From Oscillibacter sp. (GTDB lineage Bacteria; Bacillota; Clostridia; Oscillospirales; Oscillospiraceae), in the NCBI GenBank assembly GCA_014799925.1, contig JAAVHC010000019.1, forward strand, positions 1 to 64,000: 64,000 nt of DNA, read 5' to 3'. Below, one piece after another: positions 42,606-53,600 of this stretch. The number at the start of each line of letters is the position of its first letter. Position 1 is the stretch's first letter. The notes under the pieces were generated by a model. That model was not told the origin of the DNA. It saw nothing but the letters and a program-made list of their open reading frames with translations, and searched no databases. Both the position numbers and the translations under genes were made by a program.

Positions 42606-45600
42606 TGGTTTACCGAATTTTTGTGGAGAAGCGGGAGGGCCTGTCCCCGGAGGCGGGGAACCTGCTGGGGGACCTGCGGGGCTTCCTGGGCGTTGAGAGC
42701 CTGGAGGGCGTCCGCATCCTGAACCGCTACGACGTGGAGGGCATCGACCCCGCCGTGTATGAGAAAGCCAAGCATATTGTGTTTTCCGAGCCCCAGGTGG
42801 ACGTGGTATGGGACGAGACCTTCCCTGAGCCCCGGACTTACCACAGCCTGCTGGCGGTGGAGGCCCTGCCGGGGCAGTTCGACCAGCGCGCCGACTCCTG
42901 CGCCCAGTGCGTGCAGCTGATGGCGGGCGTGGAGCGGCCTCTGGTCCGTTACGCCAGGGTGTACATGCTGCAGGGGCGGCTGAGCCAGGAGGACCTGGAC
43001 AAGATCAAGGGCTACCTCATCAATCCGGTGGAGAGCCGGGAGGCGTCCATGGACAAGCCGGAGACCCTGGTCCAGTGCCACGACATGCCGCCCATGGTGG
43101 AAACTCTCACCGGCTTCACCGGACTGGACGGGGCGGGACTGAGCGCCCTGCTGGAAAAGCTGGGCCTCGCCATGGACCTGGACGATCTGAAATTCCTGCA
43201 AGCCTACTTCCGGGATACCGAGCGCCGTGACCCCACCATCACGGAAGTGAGGGTGGTGGACACCTACTGGTCCGACCACTGCCGGCACACCACCTTCTCC
43301 ACCCATCTGGACGACATCCGGATCGAGGGCACGGACGGAAAATACGATACCAGCGTGAAAGCGGCCTATGAGCGCTATCTTGCCGCCCGGGCGGAGGTCT
43401 ACGGCGAGGAAAAGGCTGCCGCACGCCCTCAGACCCTTATGGACATCGCCACCATCGGTACAAAAGTGCTGAAAAAACGGGGCCTGCTGCCCGAGCTGGA
43501 CGAGAGCGAGGAGATCAACGCCTGCTCCATCCACGTCCCCGCCGTGGTGAACGGTCAGGAGCAGGACTGGCTCCTCATGTTCAAGAACGAGACCCACAAC
43601 CACCCCACCGAGATCGAGCCCTTCGGCGGCGCGGCCACCTGCATCGGCGGATGCATCCGGGACCCGCTGTCGGGCCGGGCCTATGTCCATCAGGCCATGC
43701 GGGTCACCGGATGCGGCGACCCCAGAGCCGGCTTTGAGGACACCCTCCCCGGCAAGCTGCCCCAGCGGAAGCTGGCGGCGACTGCGGCGGCGGGGTACAG
43801 CTCCTACGGCAACCAGATCGGCCTCGCCACTGGACACGTGGCGGAGCTGTACCACCCCGGCTATATCGCCAAGCATCTGGAGTGCGGCGCGGTGGTGGCG
43901 GCGGCTCCGGCAAAGAACGTCCGCCGGGAGCGGCCCGCGGCCGGCGACGTGGTCATCCTTCTGGGCGGCCGCACGGGCCGGGACGGCATCGGCGGCGCCA
44001 CCGGGTCCTCCAAGAGCCACAACCTGAAATCCCTGACCACCATGGCCTCCGAGGTCCAGAAGGGCAACGCCCCCGAGGAACGGAAGCTGCAAAGGCTGTT
44101 CCGCAACCCCAATGCGACCAGGATGATCAAACGCTGCAACGATTTCGGCGCGGGCGGCGTGTCCGTCGCCATCGGCGAGCTGGCCGACGGGCTGGAGATC
44201 GACCTGGACGCGGTCCGGAAGAAATACGACGGCCTGGACGGCACGGAGCTCGCCATCTCCGAGAGTCAGGAGCGCATGGCGGTAGTGGTTGCTCCGGAGG
44301 ACGAACAGCAATTCATCTTCCTGGCGGAAACCGAGAATCTGGAGGCCTACCGGGCCGCCGTGGTGACGGAAAGCCCCCGCATGGTGATGAAATGGCGGGG
44401 CGAGACCATCGCGGACCTGAGCCGGGCGTTCCTGGACACCAACGGCGCGGTGAAACACGCGGTGGTGTCTGTAACGGAGAGGGACCGCACCGCCATGGGC
44501 AAGCCCAGATTCCACTCCCTGCGGGAGCTGGCGGGGAGTCTGACCTGCGCCTCCCGGCGTGGACTGGTGGAGCGGTTTGACGGCTCCATCGGCGCGGGCA
44601 GCGTGACCATGCCCTTCGGCGGCAGGACCCAGCGCACCCCCGCCCAGTCCATGACCGCCCTGCTGCCGGTACTGCCGGGGCAGGAGACGGATCAGGCCAG
44701 CGTTATGGCCTACGGCTGCGACCCGGAGCGGCTGACCACTGACCCCTTCTCCGGGGCTATGGACGCTGTGGTCACGTCTCTGACCAAGATCGTGGCGGCG
44801 GGAGCGGACTACAAAAAGGCATATCTGACCTTGCAGGAGTTTTTTGAGAAGCTGCGCAATGACCCGGAGCGCTGGGGCAAGCCCTTCTCCGCCCTGCTGG
44901 GGGCGCTGGAGGCCCAGCTGGACTACGGCTGCGCCGCCATCGGCGGCAAGGACTCCATGTCCGGGTCCTTTATGGACCTGGACGTGCCGCCCACGGTGAT
45001 CTCCTTTGCTATTGCCCCCATTAAGGCGGGCGAGACGGTCACGCCGGAGTTCAAAGAGGGCGGCCATCCGGTGTACCTCTTCAGCGGCGCGGACCCGGAG
45101 CGGATCAAGGCCGGCTGGGACGCTTTCCACGCCCTGGCACAGGCCGGCAAGGTGAAAGCCGCCTGGGCGATCGAGGACAGCATTGCCGAGGCGGTTATGA
45201 AGATGTCCTTCGGCAACCGTGTGGGCTTCCGGTCCGAGGCCGGGCTGGAGGATGAACTGTGGTTTACCCCGCTCTACGGGGCTATTGTGGCGGAGCTGGC
45301 GGAGGACACCGATTGTTCTTACGCCCAGCGCATCGGCGTGACCACGGAGAGCGACCTGCTCTCCGCCGGAGAGGCCTACGACCGGGGCGGCTGTCCGGAT
45401 ACGCCTACCGTCACCATCGGCAGCGATTCCGCCACCGTTGACGAACTGCTGGAGCTCAACGAGGCCGTTCTGGAGGACGTGTACCCCACGCGGGTGGAGT
45501 CCAATGTGGAACTGCCCCTTGCCATTATCTCCGCGAAGGGCGTCATGGCCAGCCCCGTTCTGGCGAAGCACAAGTGCGCCAGGCCCCGGGTGGTCATCCC

Positions 45601-46381
45601 TGTCTTCCCCGGCACCAACTGCGAGTACGACAGCGTCCGGGCCTGCCTCCGCGCAGGCATGACCGCCGAGACCGTCGTCATCCGCAACCTGACCCCAGAC
45701 GCCCTGGCCCAGTCCGCCCTGGAGCTGGAGCGGGCCATCCAGCAGGCGCAGATCGTCTTCCTCCCAGGCGGGTTCTCCGGCGGCGACGAGCCGGACGGCT
45801 CCGCGAAATTCATCGTCTCCTTCCTGCGCAACCCCAGGCTGACGGACGCTATCCAGGACCTTCTGGACAACCGGGACGGCCTGATGCTGGGCATCTGCAA
45901 CGGCTTCCAGGCGTTGGTGAAACTGGGTCTGGTGCCCTTCGGGAAAATCCTGGACCCCAAGGAGGGCGACCCCACCCTGACCTTCAACACCATCGGGCGG
46001 CACCAGTCGTCCATTGTGCGGACCCGGGTGTGCTCCCGGCTGTCCCCCTGGCTGATGGAGGCGGAGCTGGGCGGGGAGGGCTACTGCGTCCCCATTTCCC
46101 ACGGCGAGGGCCGGTTTATTGCCTCCGAGGAGACCTTGCAGCTGATGGGACAGAACGGCCAGATTGCCACCCGCTACGTGAACCTGGACGGGGAGCTCAC
46201 CATGGACACCGCCTTCAACCCCAACGGGTCCGTGGAGGCCATTGAGGGCATCACCTCCCCGGACGGGCGGGTGCTGGGCAAGATGGGCCACAGCGAGCGG
46301 GTTGGCCCCGGCCTTTACCGGAACGTTCCCGGAAATTACGATATGGGCCTGTTCCGCAGCGCGGTGAAATATTTTCAGTAA
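42605..46381 (+). CDS. purL: FGAM synthase, clostridial long form with fused glutaminase
   Basis: A 1,258-residue fusion of PurL synthetase and PurQ glutaminase. Residues about 1-130 correspond to a PurS-like part, the catalytic core follows (DTYWSDHCRHTTF, about 220; NETHNHPTEIEPFGGAATC, about 325), and the C-terminal class I amidotransferase starts near 995 (PVFPGTNCEYD), with the nucleophile Cys1098 in GICNGFQ and the His-Glu pair in ISHGEGRF. A single gene therefore replaces purS, purL and purQ. It ends the pathway series and is followed by strong hairpins. Confidence 0.96.
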   Translation: MVYRIFVEKREGLSPEAGNLLGDLRGFLGVESLEGVRILNRYDVEGIDPAVYEKAKHIVFSEPQVDVVWDETFPEPRTYHSLLAVEALPGQFDQRADSCAQCVQLMAGVERPLVRYARVYMLQGRLSQEDLDKIKGYLINPVESREASMDKPETLVQCHDMPPMVETLTGFTGLDGAGLSALLEKLGLAMDLDDLKFLQAYFRDTERRDPTITEVRVVDTYWSDHCRHTTFSTHLDDIRIEGTDGKYDTSVKAAYERYLAARAEVYGEEKAAARPQTLMDIATIGTKVLKKRGLLPELDESEEINACSIHVPAVVNGQEQDWLLMFKNETHNHPTEIEPFGGAATCIGGCIRDPLSGRAYVHQAMRVTGCGDPRAGFEDTLPGKLPQRKLAATAAAGYSSYGNQIGLATGHVAELYHPGYIAKHLECGAVVAAAPAKNVRRERPAAGDVVILLGGRTGRDGIGGATGSSKSHNLKSLTTMASEVQKGNAPEERKLQRLFRNPNATRMIKRCNDFGAGGVSVAIGELADGLEIDLDAVRKKYDGLDGTELAISESQERMAVVVAPEDEQQFIFLAETENLEAYRAAVVTESPRMVMKWRGETIADLSRAFLDTNGAVKHAVVSVTERDRTAMGKPRFHSLRELAGSLTCASRRGLVERFDGSIGAGSVTMPFGGRTQRTPAQSMTALLPVLPGQETDQASVMAYGCDPERLTTDPFSGAMDAVVTSLTKIVAAGADYKKAYLTLQEFFEKLRNDPERWGKPFSALLGALEAQLDYGCAAIGGKDSMSGSFMDLDVPPTVISFAIAPIKAGETVTPEFKEGGHPVYLFSGADPERIKAGWDAFHALAQAGKVKAAWAIEDSIAEAVMKMSFGNRVGFRSEAGLEDELWFTPLYGAIVAELAEDTDCSYAQRIGVTTESDLLSAGEAYDRGGCPDTPTVTIGSDSATVDELLELNEAVLEDVYPTRVESNVELPLAIISAKGVMASPVLAKHKCARPRVVIPVFPGTNCEYDSVRACLRAGMTAETVVIRNLTPDALAQSALELERAIQQAQIVFLPGGFSGGDEPDGSAKFIVSFLRNPRLTDAIQDLLDNRDGLMLGICNGFQALVKLGLVPFGKILDPKEGDPTLTFNTIGRHQSSIVRTRVCSRLSPWLMEAELGGEGYCVPISHGEGRFIASEETLQLMGQNGQIATRYVNLDGELTMDTAFNPNGSVEAIEGITSPDGRVLGKMGHSERVGPGLYRNVPGNYDMGLFRSAVKYFQ

Positions 46382-46395
46382 TCGCGTGCCGCACT

Positions 46396-46587
46396 ATATA
46401 GTCAACGCACTTGAAAAAGCGCAGTCTGCGCTTTTTCAACCGACGGGCCAGAGGCCCGCCGGCGTGCTACACACGCTGTTTGTTGACTATGAAGCCTTCA
46501 GCCGATGCCGCGTAAGCGGCATCCTGCGGCGCGATGCGCCGCAGACTTGAAAAAATCTTTTTGATTCTTTTCAAGTGCTTCGACTAT
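46396..46587. repeat. small element with about 20-bp terminal inverted repeats and internal hairpins
   Basis: The left end ATAGTCAACGCACTTGAAAA (from 46398) is matched by the complement of the right end CAAGTGCTTCGACTAT (46572-46587). Inside are hairpins TTGAAAAAGCGCA/TGCGCTTTTTCAA (46411-46439), GATGCCGC/GCGGCATC and CTGCGGCGC/GCGCCGCAG. The first hairpin may also terminate the purine transcript. Single ends resembling this repeat occur at 24931-24946 and 31290-31305. Confidence 0.6.
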
Positions 46588-46598
46588 CATATGCAACA

Positions 46599-46644
46599 AA
46601 AATGCCGCGTGGATTTGCGCTACAGCAAATCCACGCGGCATTTT
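46599..46644. terminator. bidirectional terminator between purL and yycI
   Basis: Perfect 20-bp arms (46599-46618 and 46625-46644) with a 6-nt loop; the arms begin with AAAA and end with TTTT, so it works in both directions between convergent genes. Confidence 0.85.
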
Positions 46645-46655
46645 CATTCCTTTAT

Positions 46656-47459
46656 CTATCGTCCGTAGACCTCGCCTGTTTCGCAGTCCACGTAATAGGT
46701 ATGCGTATCCGTCTGGATCTCCCACGCCGGCAGCAGCCGGAGGGCGGCGGCGCCCTGAAGCTGATAAACGCACTGCACTCCCGTTACCTCGCTGCACACC
46801 ACGCCGGAAGCGTTCCGGTAATCCAGGAACCGGAGAAGCGCGGTCACGCAGGTCATCTGCTCCCCCGGCTCGACGGAGGCTTTTTCCAGACTGACATGCG
46901 CTCCGGTAACGGAGGTCAGCATCCCATGCTCAAAATACAGCTCCACGCCGCAGTTGGCGACAGGCACGTCATCCACACGCTGGGCGGCGACCGCGCTGCC
47001 GGTGCCGTCCTCCTGCCGGACCTGGGGCTCCTCATAGCCGAATCTGGCGCAGAAATCCCTGGAAAAGGATTCCGGATCCGGCACCGGCAGCTTCAGATGG
47101 CTGCCATAAAAGCTGCCGCCCGCCCGGAACTGAATGGTGCCCCGCTCCGCTTCGTAGCTGTAAATGCCGCCGCCCTGGCTGGTGGTGGAAACGGCGTCGC
47201 CGCCCAGCAGGGCGGACGCGATGGCCTGCTCCGTCTCAGCCTGACGGACCAGGGTCCGCGGCCCCAGAGGCTGCTGCGTCAGGTCAATCCGTTCCCCCAG
47301 CGTCAGCTGGTTGGCCTGATACAGCTCGCGCAGCCGGGCGGCCGAGCGGCGCTCCGATCCCAGGGATTGCAGCTTTTGCTGCCCCACGATCAGCAGCAGA
47401 CAGCCGTTGAGCAGCAGCAGGATCACTATGGCAATGTTTTTCAGGCGGTAGGTCTCCAT
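46656..47459 (-). CDS. yycI: YycI-like regulatory membrane protein
   Basis: A 267-residue protein with one N-terminal membrane helix (about 8-26, IAIVILLLLNGCLLLIVG) and an extracytoplasmic domain ending in the PepSY-like DTHTYYVDCETGEVYGR. In Bacillus YycI pairs with YycH at the membrane and restrains WalK. ATG 47459 is chosen from this helix; the frame stays open far upstream without meaning. It follows yycH by 41 bases. Similarity is at the level of architecture and context, so the name is moderately sure. Confidence 0.75.
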   Translation of the reverse strand: METYRLKNIAIVILLLLNGCLLLIVGQQKLQSLGSERRSAARLRELYQANQLTLGERIDLTQQPLGPRTLVRQAETEQAIASALLGGDAVSTTSQGGGIYSYEAERGTIQFRAGGSFYGSHLKLPVPDPESFSRDFCARFGYEEPQVRQEDGTGSAVAAQRVDDVPVANCGVELYFEHGMLTSVTGAHVSLEKASVEPGEQMTCVTALLRFLDYRNASGVVCSEVTGVQCVYQLQGAAALRLLPAWEIQTDTHTYYVDCETGEVYGR

Positions 47460-47500
47460 CGTTTTCCCCCTCTGCGCGTCCTCATGGACGGCAAAACATT

Positions 47501-48763
47501 CTAATCCTCCCGCAGCCACTGGGCGGCCACCTGTCCGGAGCCATCGTCCACATATCCCATCATCAGCCTGGACCCCGGATAGCCTGCGGCAATGGCCTGC
47601 GCCATGGCCGCGGGAAGCGGACCGGGCAATTCCGCCGTATCCTCCTCCAGCGCCGTATAGACCCGGCAGCGGTAGGTAAAGGCGGTGATGTTCCCCTCCT
47701 GGAAGGTGATGGTCAGCGCGTCCTCCTCTCCGGAGAAGAAGACAGGGACCCCTTCGACCTGATAGCGGAAGAGCAGGGTGCATCCGTTTTCCCCGACCTC
47801 CGCGCCGCACAGATACAATGGAGACGCGCCGGTTCCCTCCGTCAGGGCCGAGGCCAGCCGCCAAGCGGCGGCCAGGATCTCATGAAGCCCCTGGCCGGCG
47901 GCCTGGTACAGCGCCGGAGCGCCCTCCCCACGGTTGATGAAGCTCACCACGCCGTCGGGACTGATCCGCAGAGACCGGGGGGATTCCTCTACTACCTCCG
48001 CGCCGCCGCTCTCCCTGTAGCGGGAGAGGGTATGGGCGTTAAAATCCAGGGCGGTGAGCAGATTATAGGCCGAGTAGCCCGCCGGCCGCTCCCCTTGAAT
48101 GTCCGGCGGCAGAGCGGAATCCACCGTCAGCACCGTGTAGGGCGACAGCGCGCGGTAATCCGATTCATAGGCAAAACAGGCTCCGTTGGGGGCAAAGCCC
48201 TCGCATTTCTCCCGCACCGCCGACCCCGGCAGCGAGGTGCCGTACAGGGAAACGCGCCCCGATTCATCCAGCAGATACAGCGCGGCCTCCTCCTCGCCGG
48301 CGGTCAGCGCCATGGCGCGCACCGTCTGGCTGAAGTCCGTCTCCTCTCCCAGCCATGCCGCCACGATCTCCAGCGGCAGCGGGCCGCCGCTGAACTCCAG
48401 ATAAATGCCCGGTCCGTCCAGCGCCTTCTGGAAGGCCCCGTCCGTCACCGGCCCCGCCGGGCCGGCGGAGCCCAGCGCCTCCTGAAAAAGCTGAAGCAGG
48501 GTATCCTCCGCGCCGGCGCAGAGCCGGCCGCAGCGGCCATACTCGCCGCTGCCGCCGGTGACCATCAGATGAAGGGAGGAAACCATGCCGGCCGGAAGCT
48601 CGCCCCCCTCCTGCCCGCCGCCGGCGGGAAACAGGGTCTGCACCTGGTCGGACAGGCGGATGTTCTGAAGCAGGGACAGCCGGGTGATCAGAAACAGAGC
48701 GGACAGCGTCAGCAGCGCCAATGCCGCGTTTTGCATCGCGTTTTTCAGGCGCTTCCTACTCAT
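47501..48763 (-). CDS. yycH: YycH-like regulatory membrane protein
   Basis: A 420-residue protein with a single N-terminal membrane helix (about 12-30) and a long extracytoplasmic part, the layout of YycH. It overlaps walK by 8 bp and precedes yycI, which is the standard order walK-yycH-yycI. Sequence conservation in this family is low; recognisable bits are VSFINRGEGAPALYQA and the alternation of strand motifs. It probably modulates WalK kinase activity. Confidence 0.75.
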   Translation of the reverse strand: MSRKRLKNAMQNAALALLTLSALFLITRLSLLQNIRLSDQVQTLFPAGGGQEGGELPAGMVSSLHLMVTGGSGEYGRCGRLCAGAEDTLLQLFQEALGSAGPAGPVTDGAFQKALDGPGIYLEFSGGPLPLEIVAAWLGEETDFSQTVRAMALTAGEEEAALYLLDESGRVSLYGTSLPGSAVREKCEGFAPNGACFAYESDYRALSPYTVLTVDSALPPDIQGERPAGYSAYNLLTALDFNAHTLSRYRESGGAEVVEESPRSLRISPDGVVSFINRGEGAPALYQAAGQGLHEILAAAWRLASALTEGTGASPLYLCGAEVGENGCTLLFRYQVEGVPVFFSGEEDALTITFQEGNITAFTYRCRVYTALEEDTAELPGPLPAAMAQAIAAGYPGSRLMMGYVDDGSGQVAAQWLRED

Positions 48764-50561
48764 GCCGCTCTCCCTCCTTCTGCCGGATGGGCAGGACGAT
48801 CCGCACGGTGGTGCCGGGACCGTCGTGGGAGGTAAGGCCTATGGCGCCGTGATGGCGCAGAACGATCTCGCGGGCGATGGACAGCCCCAGTCCGGTGCCG
48901 CCGCTCTCCCGGGAACGGGCCTTGTCCACCCGGTAGAACCGGTCAAAAATCCTCTCCCGGTCCTTTTTCGGAATCCCGATGCCGGTATCGGAGACCTCGA
49001 TCCAGACATTCCTGTCCCGGACGCCGGCATCCACGGTAATGGTGCCGCCATCGGGGGTGTACTTGATGGAGTTGCCCACCACGTTCATCATCACCTGCTC
49101 CAGCCGGCTGCGGTCCCCCATGATCATGGGCAGGGTGTCCCCGTACTGCCGGACCAGCGTGTGCCCCCGGCGCTGCGCCTCCAGCTCCACCGCCCGGCAC
49201 ACCGACTCGATGGCCTCGAAAAGGGAGAATCGGACCATGCTCAGCTCCGCCCGGCCGGAATCCAGCCGGCTGAGCGTCAGCAGATCCTGCACGATCCGGG
49301 TCATGCGGTCCGTCTCGCTGATGATAATGTCCAGAAAACCATTTTCCGTCTCCCGGGAAATGTCCTCCATATCCCGCAGGGTCTCGGCATAGCTGCGCAC
49401 GTTGGTAAGCGGGGTCCGCAGCTCGTGGGACACGTTGGCCACAAACTCCTTCCGCATCTCCTCGTTTTTCCGCTGGGCGGTCACATCGTGCATCACCGCC
49501 ATCACGCCGCCGGCCTCCCCATCGGAAACCGGCGCCAGATACAGCTCCAGGATCCGCTCCCCCACCGTCAGCTCACGGGAAGCGAAATTGGGCCGCTGAA
49601 GGCTCATCACCGTTTGCAGAGGCAGCTCCTCGCCGAAAAGAGCGTCGTAATCGTAAAAGGAGACCTCCCGGCCCAGCATCCGGCTGGCGGAGGGATTGCT
49701 GGTCAGAATGGAGCCGTCGCCGGCAAAGGAGACCACCCCGTCGGTCATATGGAGAAACAGGGTGTCCAGCTTGTTCCGCTCGCTGGCCACCTCCTCCAGC
49801 GTGTCCTCCAGCACGGCGGCCATGTTGTTGAAGGTCGTGGTCAGAATACCGATCTCGTCGGAGGATTCCACCGCGATCGTGGAGCCGAAATCTCCGGCGG
49901 CCACCTGCTCCGCCCGCTCGGTCAGGCGCTCAATGGGGATGATCATGGTTTTGCTGAGCAGGAAGCTGAGCAGGACGGATATCAGCAGGCCCACCAGCAG
50001 CGCCTGCACGATGATTAAAAAGAGCTGGCTGTTGAGGCTGTTCACGGTGCTGCGGTTGTCGTAGATATAGATGATATACGCGTTTTCGCCGCCGATGATG
50101 GGAATCGCCACATCCATATAGTTGGCGGTAATATCGCTCTCGTCCCCTACCTCGCTGCCGCCGCCGGCAATGCTGCCGCGGGCGGCAAGCAGATTCGGGG
50201 TCGCCTGAAGGCTTTCAAATCCCGTCCTGTCGTCGCTGCCGGTCAGGAACGAGCCGGTCCGGCCATCCAGAATGTAGTAGTTCCGGGTGCTGGAGTTCAG
50301 CCCCAGATCGCCGGCCTTGGCCTCGATCATCCCCTGGATGGTCTGGAGCCCGTCGGGCTGGGCGGCTTCCCGCCGGAGCGTGTTGACAAAGACGGCGTTG
50401 GCCGGATTGGATACGCCGAAGACGGAGTCCACCTGGTTATAGAACTCATCAATATAGAAACCGGTGATGTTGGTCATCATGAAGGTCCCCACCACCGTCA
50501 TCAGCGAGGTGATCAGCAGCAGCATGATCAGAACCAGTTTCATATGAAGACTGCGAAACAT
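48756..50561 (-). CDS. walK: sensor histidine kinase, WalK-like
   Basis: A 601-residue kinase with the WalK layout: membrane helix about 8-30, extracytoplasmic domain to about 180, second helix about 183-205, HAMP (about 206-258, including RLTERAEQVAAGDF), PAS (about 265-365), HisKA with the phosphoacceptor His in FVANVSHELRTPL (about 376), and HATPase (VGNSIKYTPDGG, SDTGIGIPKKD, GGTGLGLSI). ATG 50561 follows AAAGGAG. The yycH/yycI partners follow, but no walR precedes it; an FtsX-type permease gene does. WalK controls cell-wall turnover genes. Confidence 0.88.
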   Translation of the reverse strand: MFRSLHMKLVLIMLLLITSLMTVVGTFMMTNITGFYIDEFYNQVDSVFGVSNPANAVFVNTLRREAAQPDGLQTIQGMIEAKAGDLGLNSSTRNYYILDGRTGSFLTGSDDRTGFESLQATPNLLAARGSIAGGGSEVGDESDITANYMDVAIPIIGGENAYIIYIYDNRSTVNSLNSQLFLIIVQALLVGLLISVLLSFLLSKTMIIPIERLTERAEQVAAGDFGSTIAVESSDEIGILTTTFNNMAAVLEDTLEEVASERNKLDTLFLHMTDGVVSFAGDGSILTSNPSASRMLGREVSFYDYDALFGEELPLQTVMSLQRPNFASRELTVGERILELYLAPVSDGEAGGVMAVMHDVTAQRKNEEMRKEFVANVSHELRTPLTNVRSYAETLRDMEDISRETENGFLDIIISETDRMTRIVQDLLTLSRLDSGRAELSMVRFSLFEAIESVCRAVELEAQRRGHTLVRQYGDTLPMIMGDRSRLEQVMMNVVGNSIKYTPDGGTITVDAGVRDRNVWIEVSDTGIGIPKKDRERIFDRFYRVDKARSRESGGTGLGLSIAREIVLRHHGAIGLTSHDGPGTTVRIVLPIRQKEGERHE

Positions 50562-50650
50562 GGCGGCTCCTTTCCCGCCGCTTCAGCGGCGAAGCCCCGC
50601 CCTGCGGGCGATGCCGTCCGCCCGGCGGCATACGGCGGAGTTTTGGGCGT

Positions 50651-53600
50651 TTATTCGATGGATTTCAGCGATTCCGCCATGTCGATCCTGCGCAGGCGGG
50701 GCCGCATTCCCATGGAAATGACCAGGGTGAATACCATCGTCATGGCAAAGGAAATCAGATAACTGGGCCAGGAAATCCGGCAGGCAAAGGTCATGGAATC
50801 AATTTTGATCTGCGCCATGACAAAGGTATGGAGAGCCTTGCCCATTCCCAGGCCCGCCAGGCTTCCCAGGACCGAGAGAATGTTGATCTCCCGGAAGACA
50901 TACGCGGCTACCTCATTCTGATGGAAGCCCAGGACCTTGATGGTCGCGATCTCACGGACGCGCTCCGTCACGTTGATATTGGTCAGGTTATAGAGGACAA
51001 TAAAGGCCAGGGCCGCGGCGCACAGCACAATGACCACCACGATGTAGTCCAGCCGGGACAGCATGCTGTCCACCCGGCTGCGGGTGGCCGCGTTGACCGT
51101 GACGGCGCCCACGTCCTCGTCCTCCAGCAGCAGCGCCCCCTCCTCATAGGGGTCCGCGCCCTCATGGGCCAGGACGTACAGAGCGCCGTACTCCGGCTCC
51201 TCCCCCAGCTGCTGCCGGTAGGTCTCCGCCGATACGTAGGCGTAATTGAACACATAGTTGTCGCATACCGCGGAGACCACCGCCTCCATAACGCCCAGAT
51301 CGCCATCCCGCAGCCGGACGCTGTCGCCGGGGGCCAGCCCCAGGCTCTCCGCCAGTCCGCTGTTGAGCACCACCTCGCCGGGGCCCGGATAGGCAACCGC
51401 CTCCCCGCCGCTGTGCAGGGACAGAAAGCCCTCCAGACTGCCGGTGGAGGAGGACACCAGGTATGCCGACTTGCTGCCGTCCTTCGTCATCACGTCCACG
51501 CTGCCGCTGTGGACCAGCAGGCCCTCGTCCCCGGTCCAGCCATAGGCCCTGAGATAGGCCTCCGCCGAGGCCGGGGTCTGCCCGTCATGGAATGTGACGG
51601 CGTAGTCGTACAGGGTGATCTCGTCAAACTGGTCGTCCGCCACATGGGCGATGGAATCCCGGATGCCAAAGCCGGTACACAGCAGCGCCGTACACCCGCC
51701 GATGCCCAGGACCATCATAATCAGACGGCTGCGATAGCGCAGCACGTTCCGGGCGGAAACCTTGTGGAGGAAGCTGAGACGCCTCCACAAAGGGGTGATA
51801 TACTCCAGAAAGACCCGGCGGCCCGCTCTGGGCGTCTTGGGCCGGATCAGCTCCGAGGCCTGCCGCTTCAGCTCCATCCGGCAGGCCATCCAGGTGGCCC
51901 CCATGGAGCACAGCAGCGCCGAGGCGAAGGACACCGTCACCAGCTGCGGCAGCGGCACCTTCTCCAGAGGGGCGAAGCCGTAAATCATCCCGTAAATCTC
52001 CCAGATGACCCATGGCAGCCCGACGACCCCCAGCTCATATCCCAGCAGGCTGCCCACCAGGGCGGCGGAGCCGGAATAAAACAGATACTTGGCCATGATC
52101 TGGCCGCCGCCATAGCCCAGGGCCTTCAGCACGCCGATTTGGGTGCGCTGCTCATCCACCATGCGGGTCATCGTGGTCATGCACACCAGCGCCGCCACCA
52201 GGAAGAAAAACACCGGGAACACCACCGACACCGCCGCCACAATGGAGGTATCGTTCTCAAAGCAGGCATATCCCGTGTTCGCCTCCCGCGTGAGCATATA
52301 GGTGGTGGCCCGCTTCAGGTCCTTCAGCTTCTCCCTGGCGTCGTCCAGCTCCTGCTCCGCGTCCCGCAGCTCCCGCTCCGCGTCGGCGAATTCCCGGTCC
52401 GCGTCGGCCCGGCCGTCATGGTACTCGGTCCAGCCGTCGTCCAGCTCCCGCCGGGCATCGGACAGCTCTCCGGGCGCCCGGTCCAGCTCGTCCCGGGCGT
52501 CCTCCAGCTCCCGCCGGGCGTCCTCCAGCTTCCGCCGGGCGTCCTCCAGCTCCCGCTGGGCGTCCCGCAGCTCCTGCTGGGCGTCGCTGAGCTTCCTCCG
52601 GCCGTCCTCCAGCTCCCGCTTGCCGTCCTCCAGCTCCCGAACGCCGTCGGCGTAGTCCGCCTCGCCGTCATTCAGCTTTTGCAGAGCGTCCTCCAGCTCC
52701 CGGTCCGCCTCTGCCCCGGCGTCATTGTACTCCGCCCAGCCGTCGTCCAGCTCCTTCCGGGCGTCCACAAGCTTCTGCCAGGCATCCTCCAGCTCCTTCT
52801 GACCGGACTCCAGCTCCTCTTTTCCCTTCTCCAGCTCGCTCCGGGCGTCCTCCAGCTCCCGACGGGCCTGCGCCACCCGGGACGCGCCGTCCTGATATTC
52901 GTCCAAACCGTCGCGGTACGTCCCCTGGCCCTCCTCATAGGCGCGCCAGCCGGCGGCCAGCTCCGCCGCGTTACGGTCCAGCTCCGCTTTTGCCGCGGCA
53001 AACTGCGCCTCCATGGCGGCTATTGCCGCCTCGTCCAGGAAGGGCTTACCGGCTTCAAATTCCTGAAGGCTCCTTTCGTATGCCGCCTTGGCCTCGGCCA
53101 GCTGGGCCTCGGCCGCCTCCAGCCGCGCCCTGCTCGCGCTCAGCTCCCTGTCGGCGCTTTGCAGCCTGCGCCGCGCGGCATCCAGCTCGGCCTCGGCCTC
53201 GCTCAGCTCCCGCTCGCCGTCCTGGAGCTCCTTCTCCCCGCCGGCGATTTCCTCCTCCGCCTCTTCCAGCTTTCTGACGCCGTCCTGATACTCCTCCAGG
53301 CCCTCCTGGTACTCCTGCTCGCCGTCCAGCAGCTTCTGATAGGCGTCGTTCAGCTCCCGCTCCGCGTCGGCCTGGGCCTGACGGTAGTCTGCCCAGCCGT
53401 CGTCCAGTTCTTTCCGGGCGTCCGCCAGTTTCCGCTCGCCGTCCGCCGCTTCCTGCTCCGCGTCCGCCAGCTCCCGCTCCGCGTCCTCCAGTTCCCGCTC
53501 CGCGTCCTCCACCTTCCGCTGGCCGTCGGCGTAATCCCGGAGGCCCTGTTCATAGTCCGCCCGGCCCTGCTCATAATCCGCCTGACCCTGTTCATAGTCC

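Noticed and set aside
42407-46291. 1,294-residue open frame antisense to purL
   Set aside because: High-GC codon usage of purL keeps the opposite frame open. It has no domain, no ribosome-binding site, and low-complexity composition.
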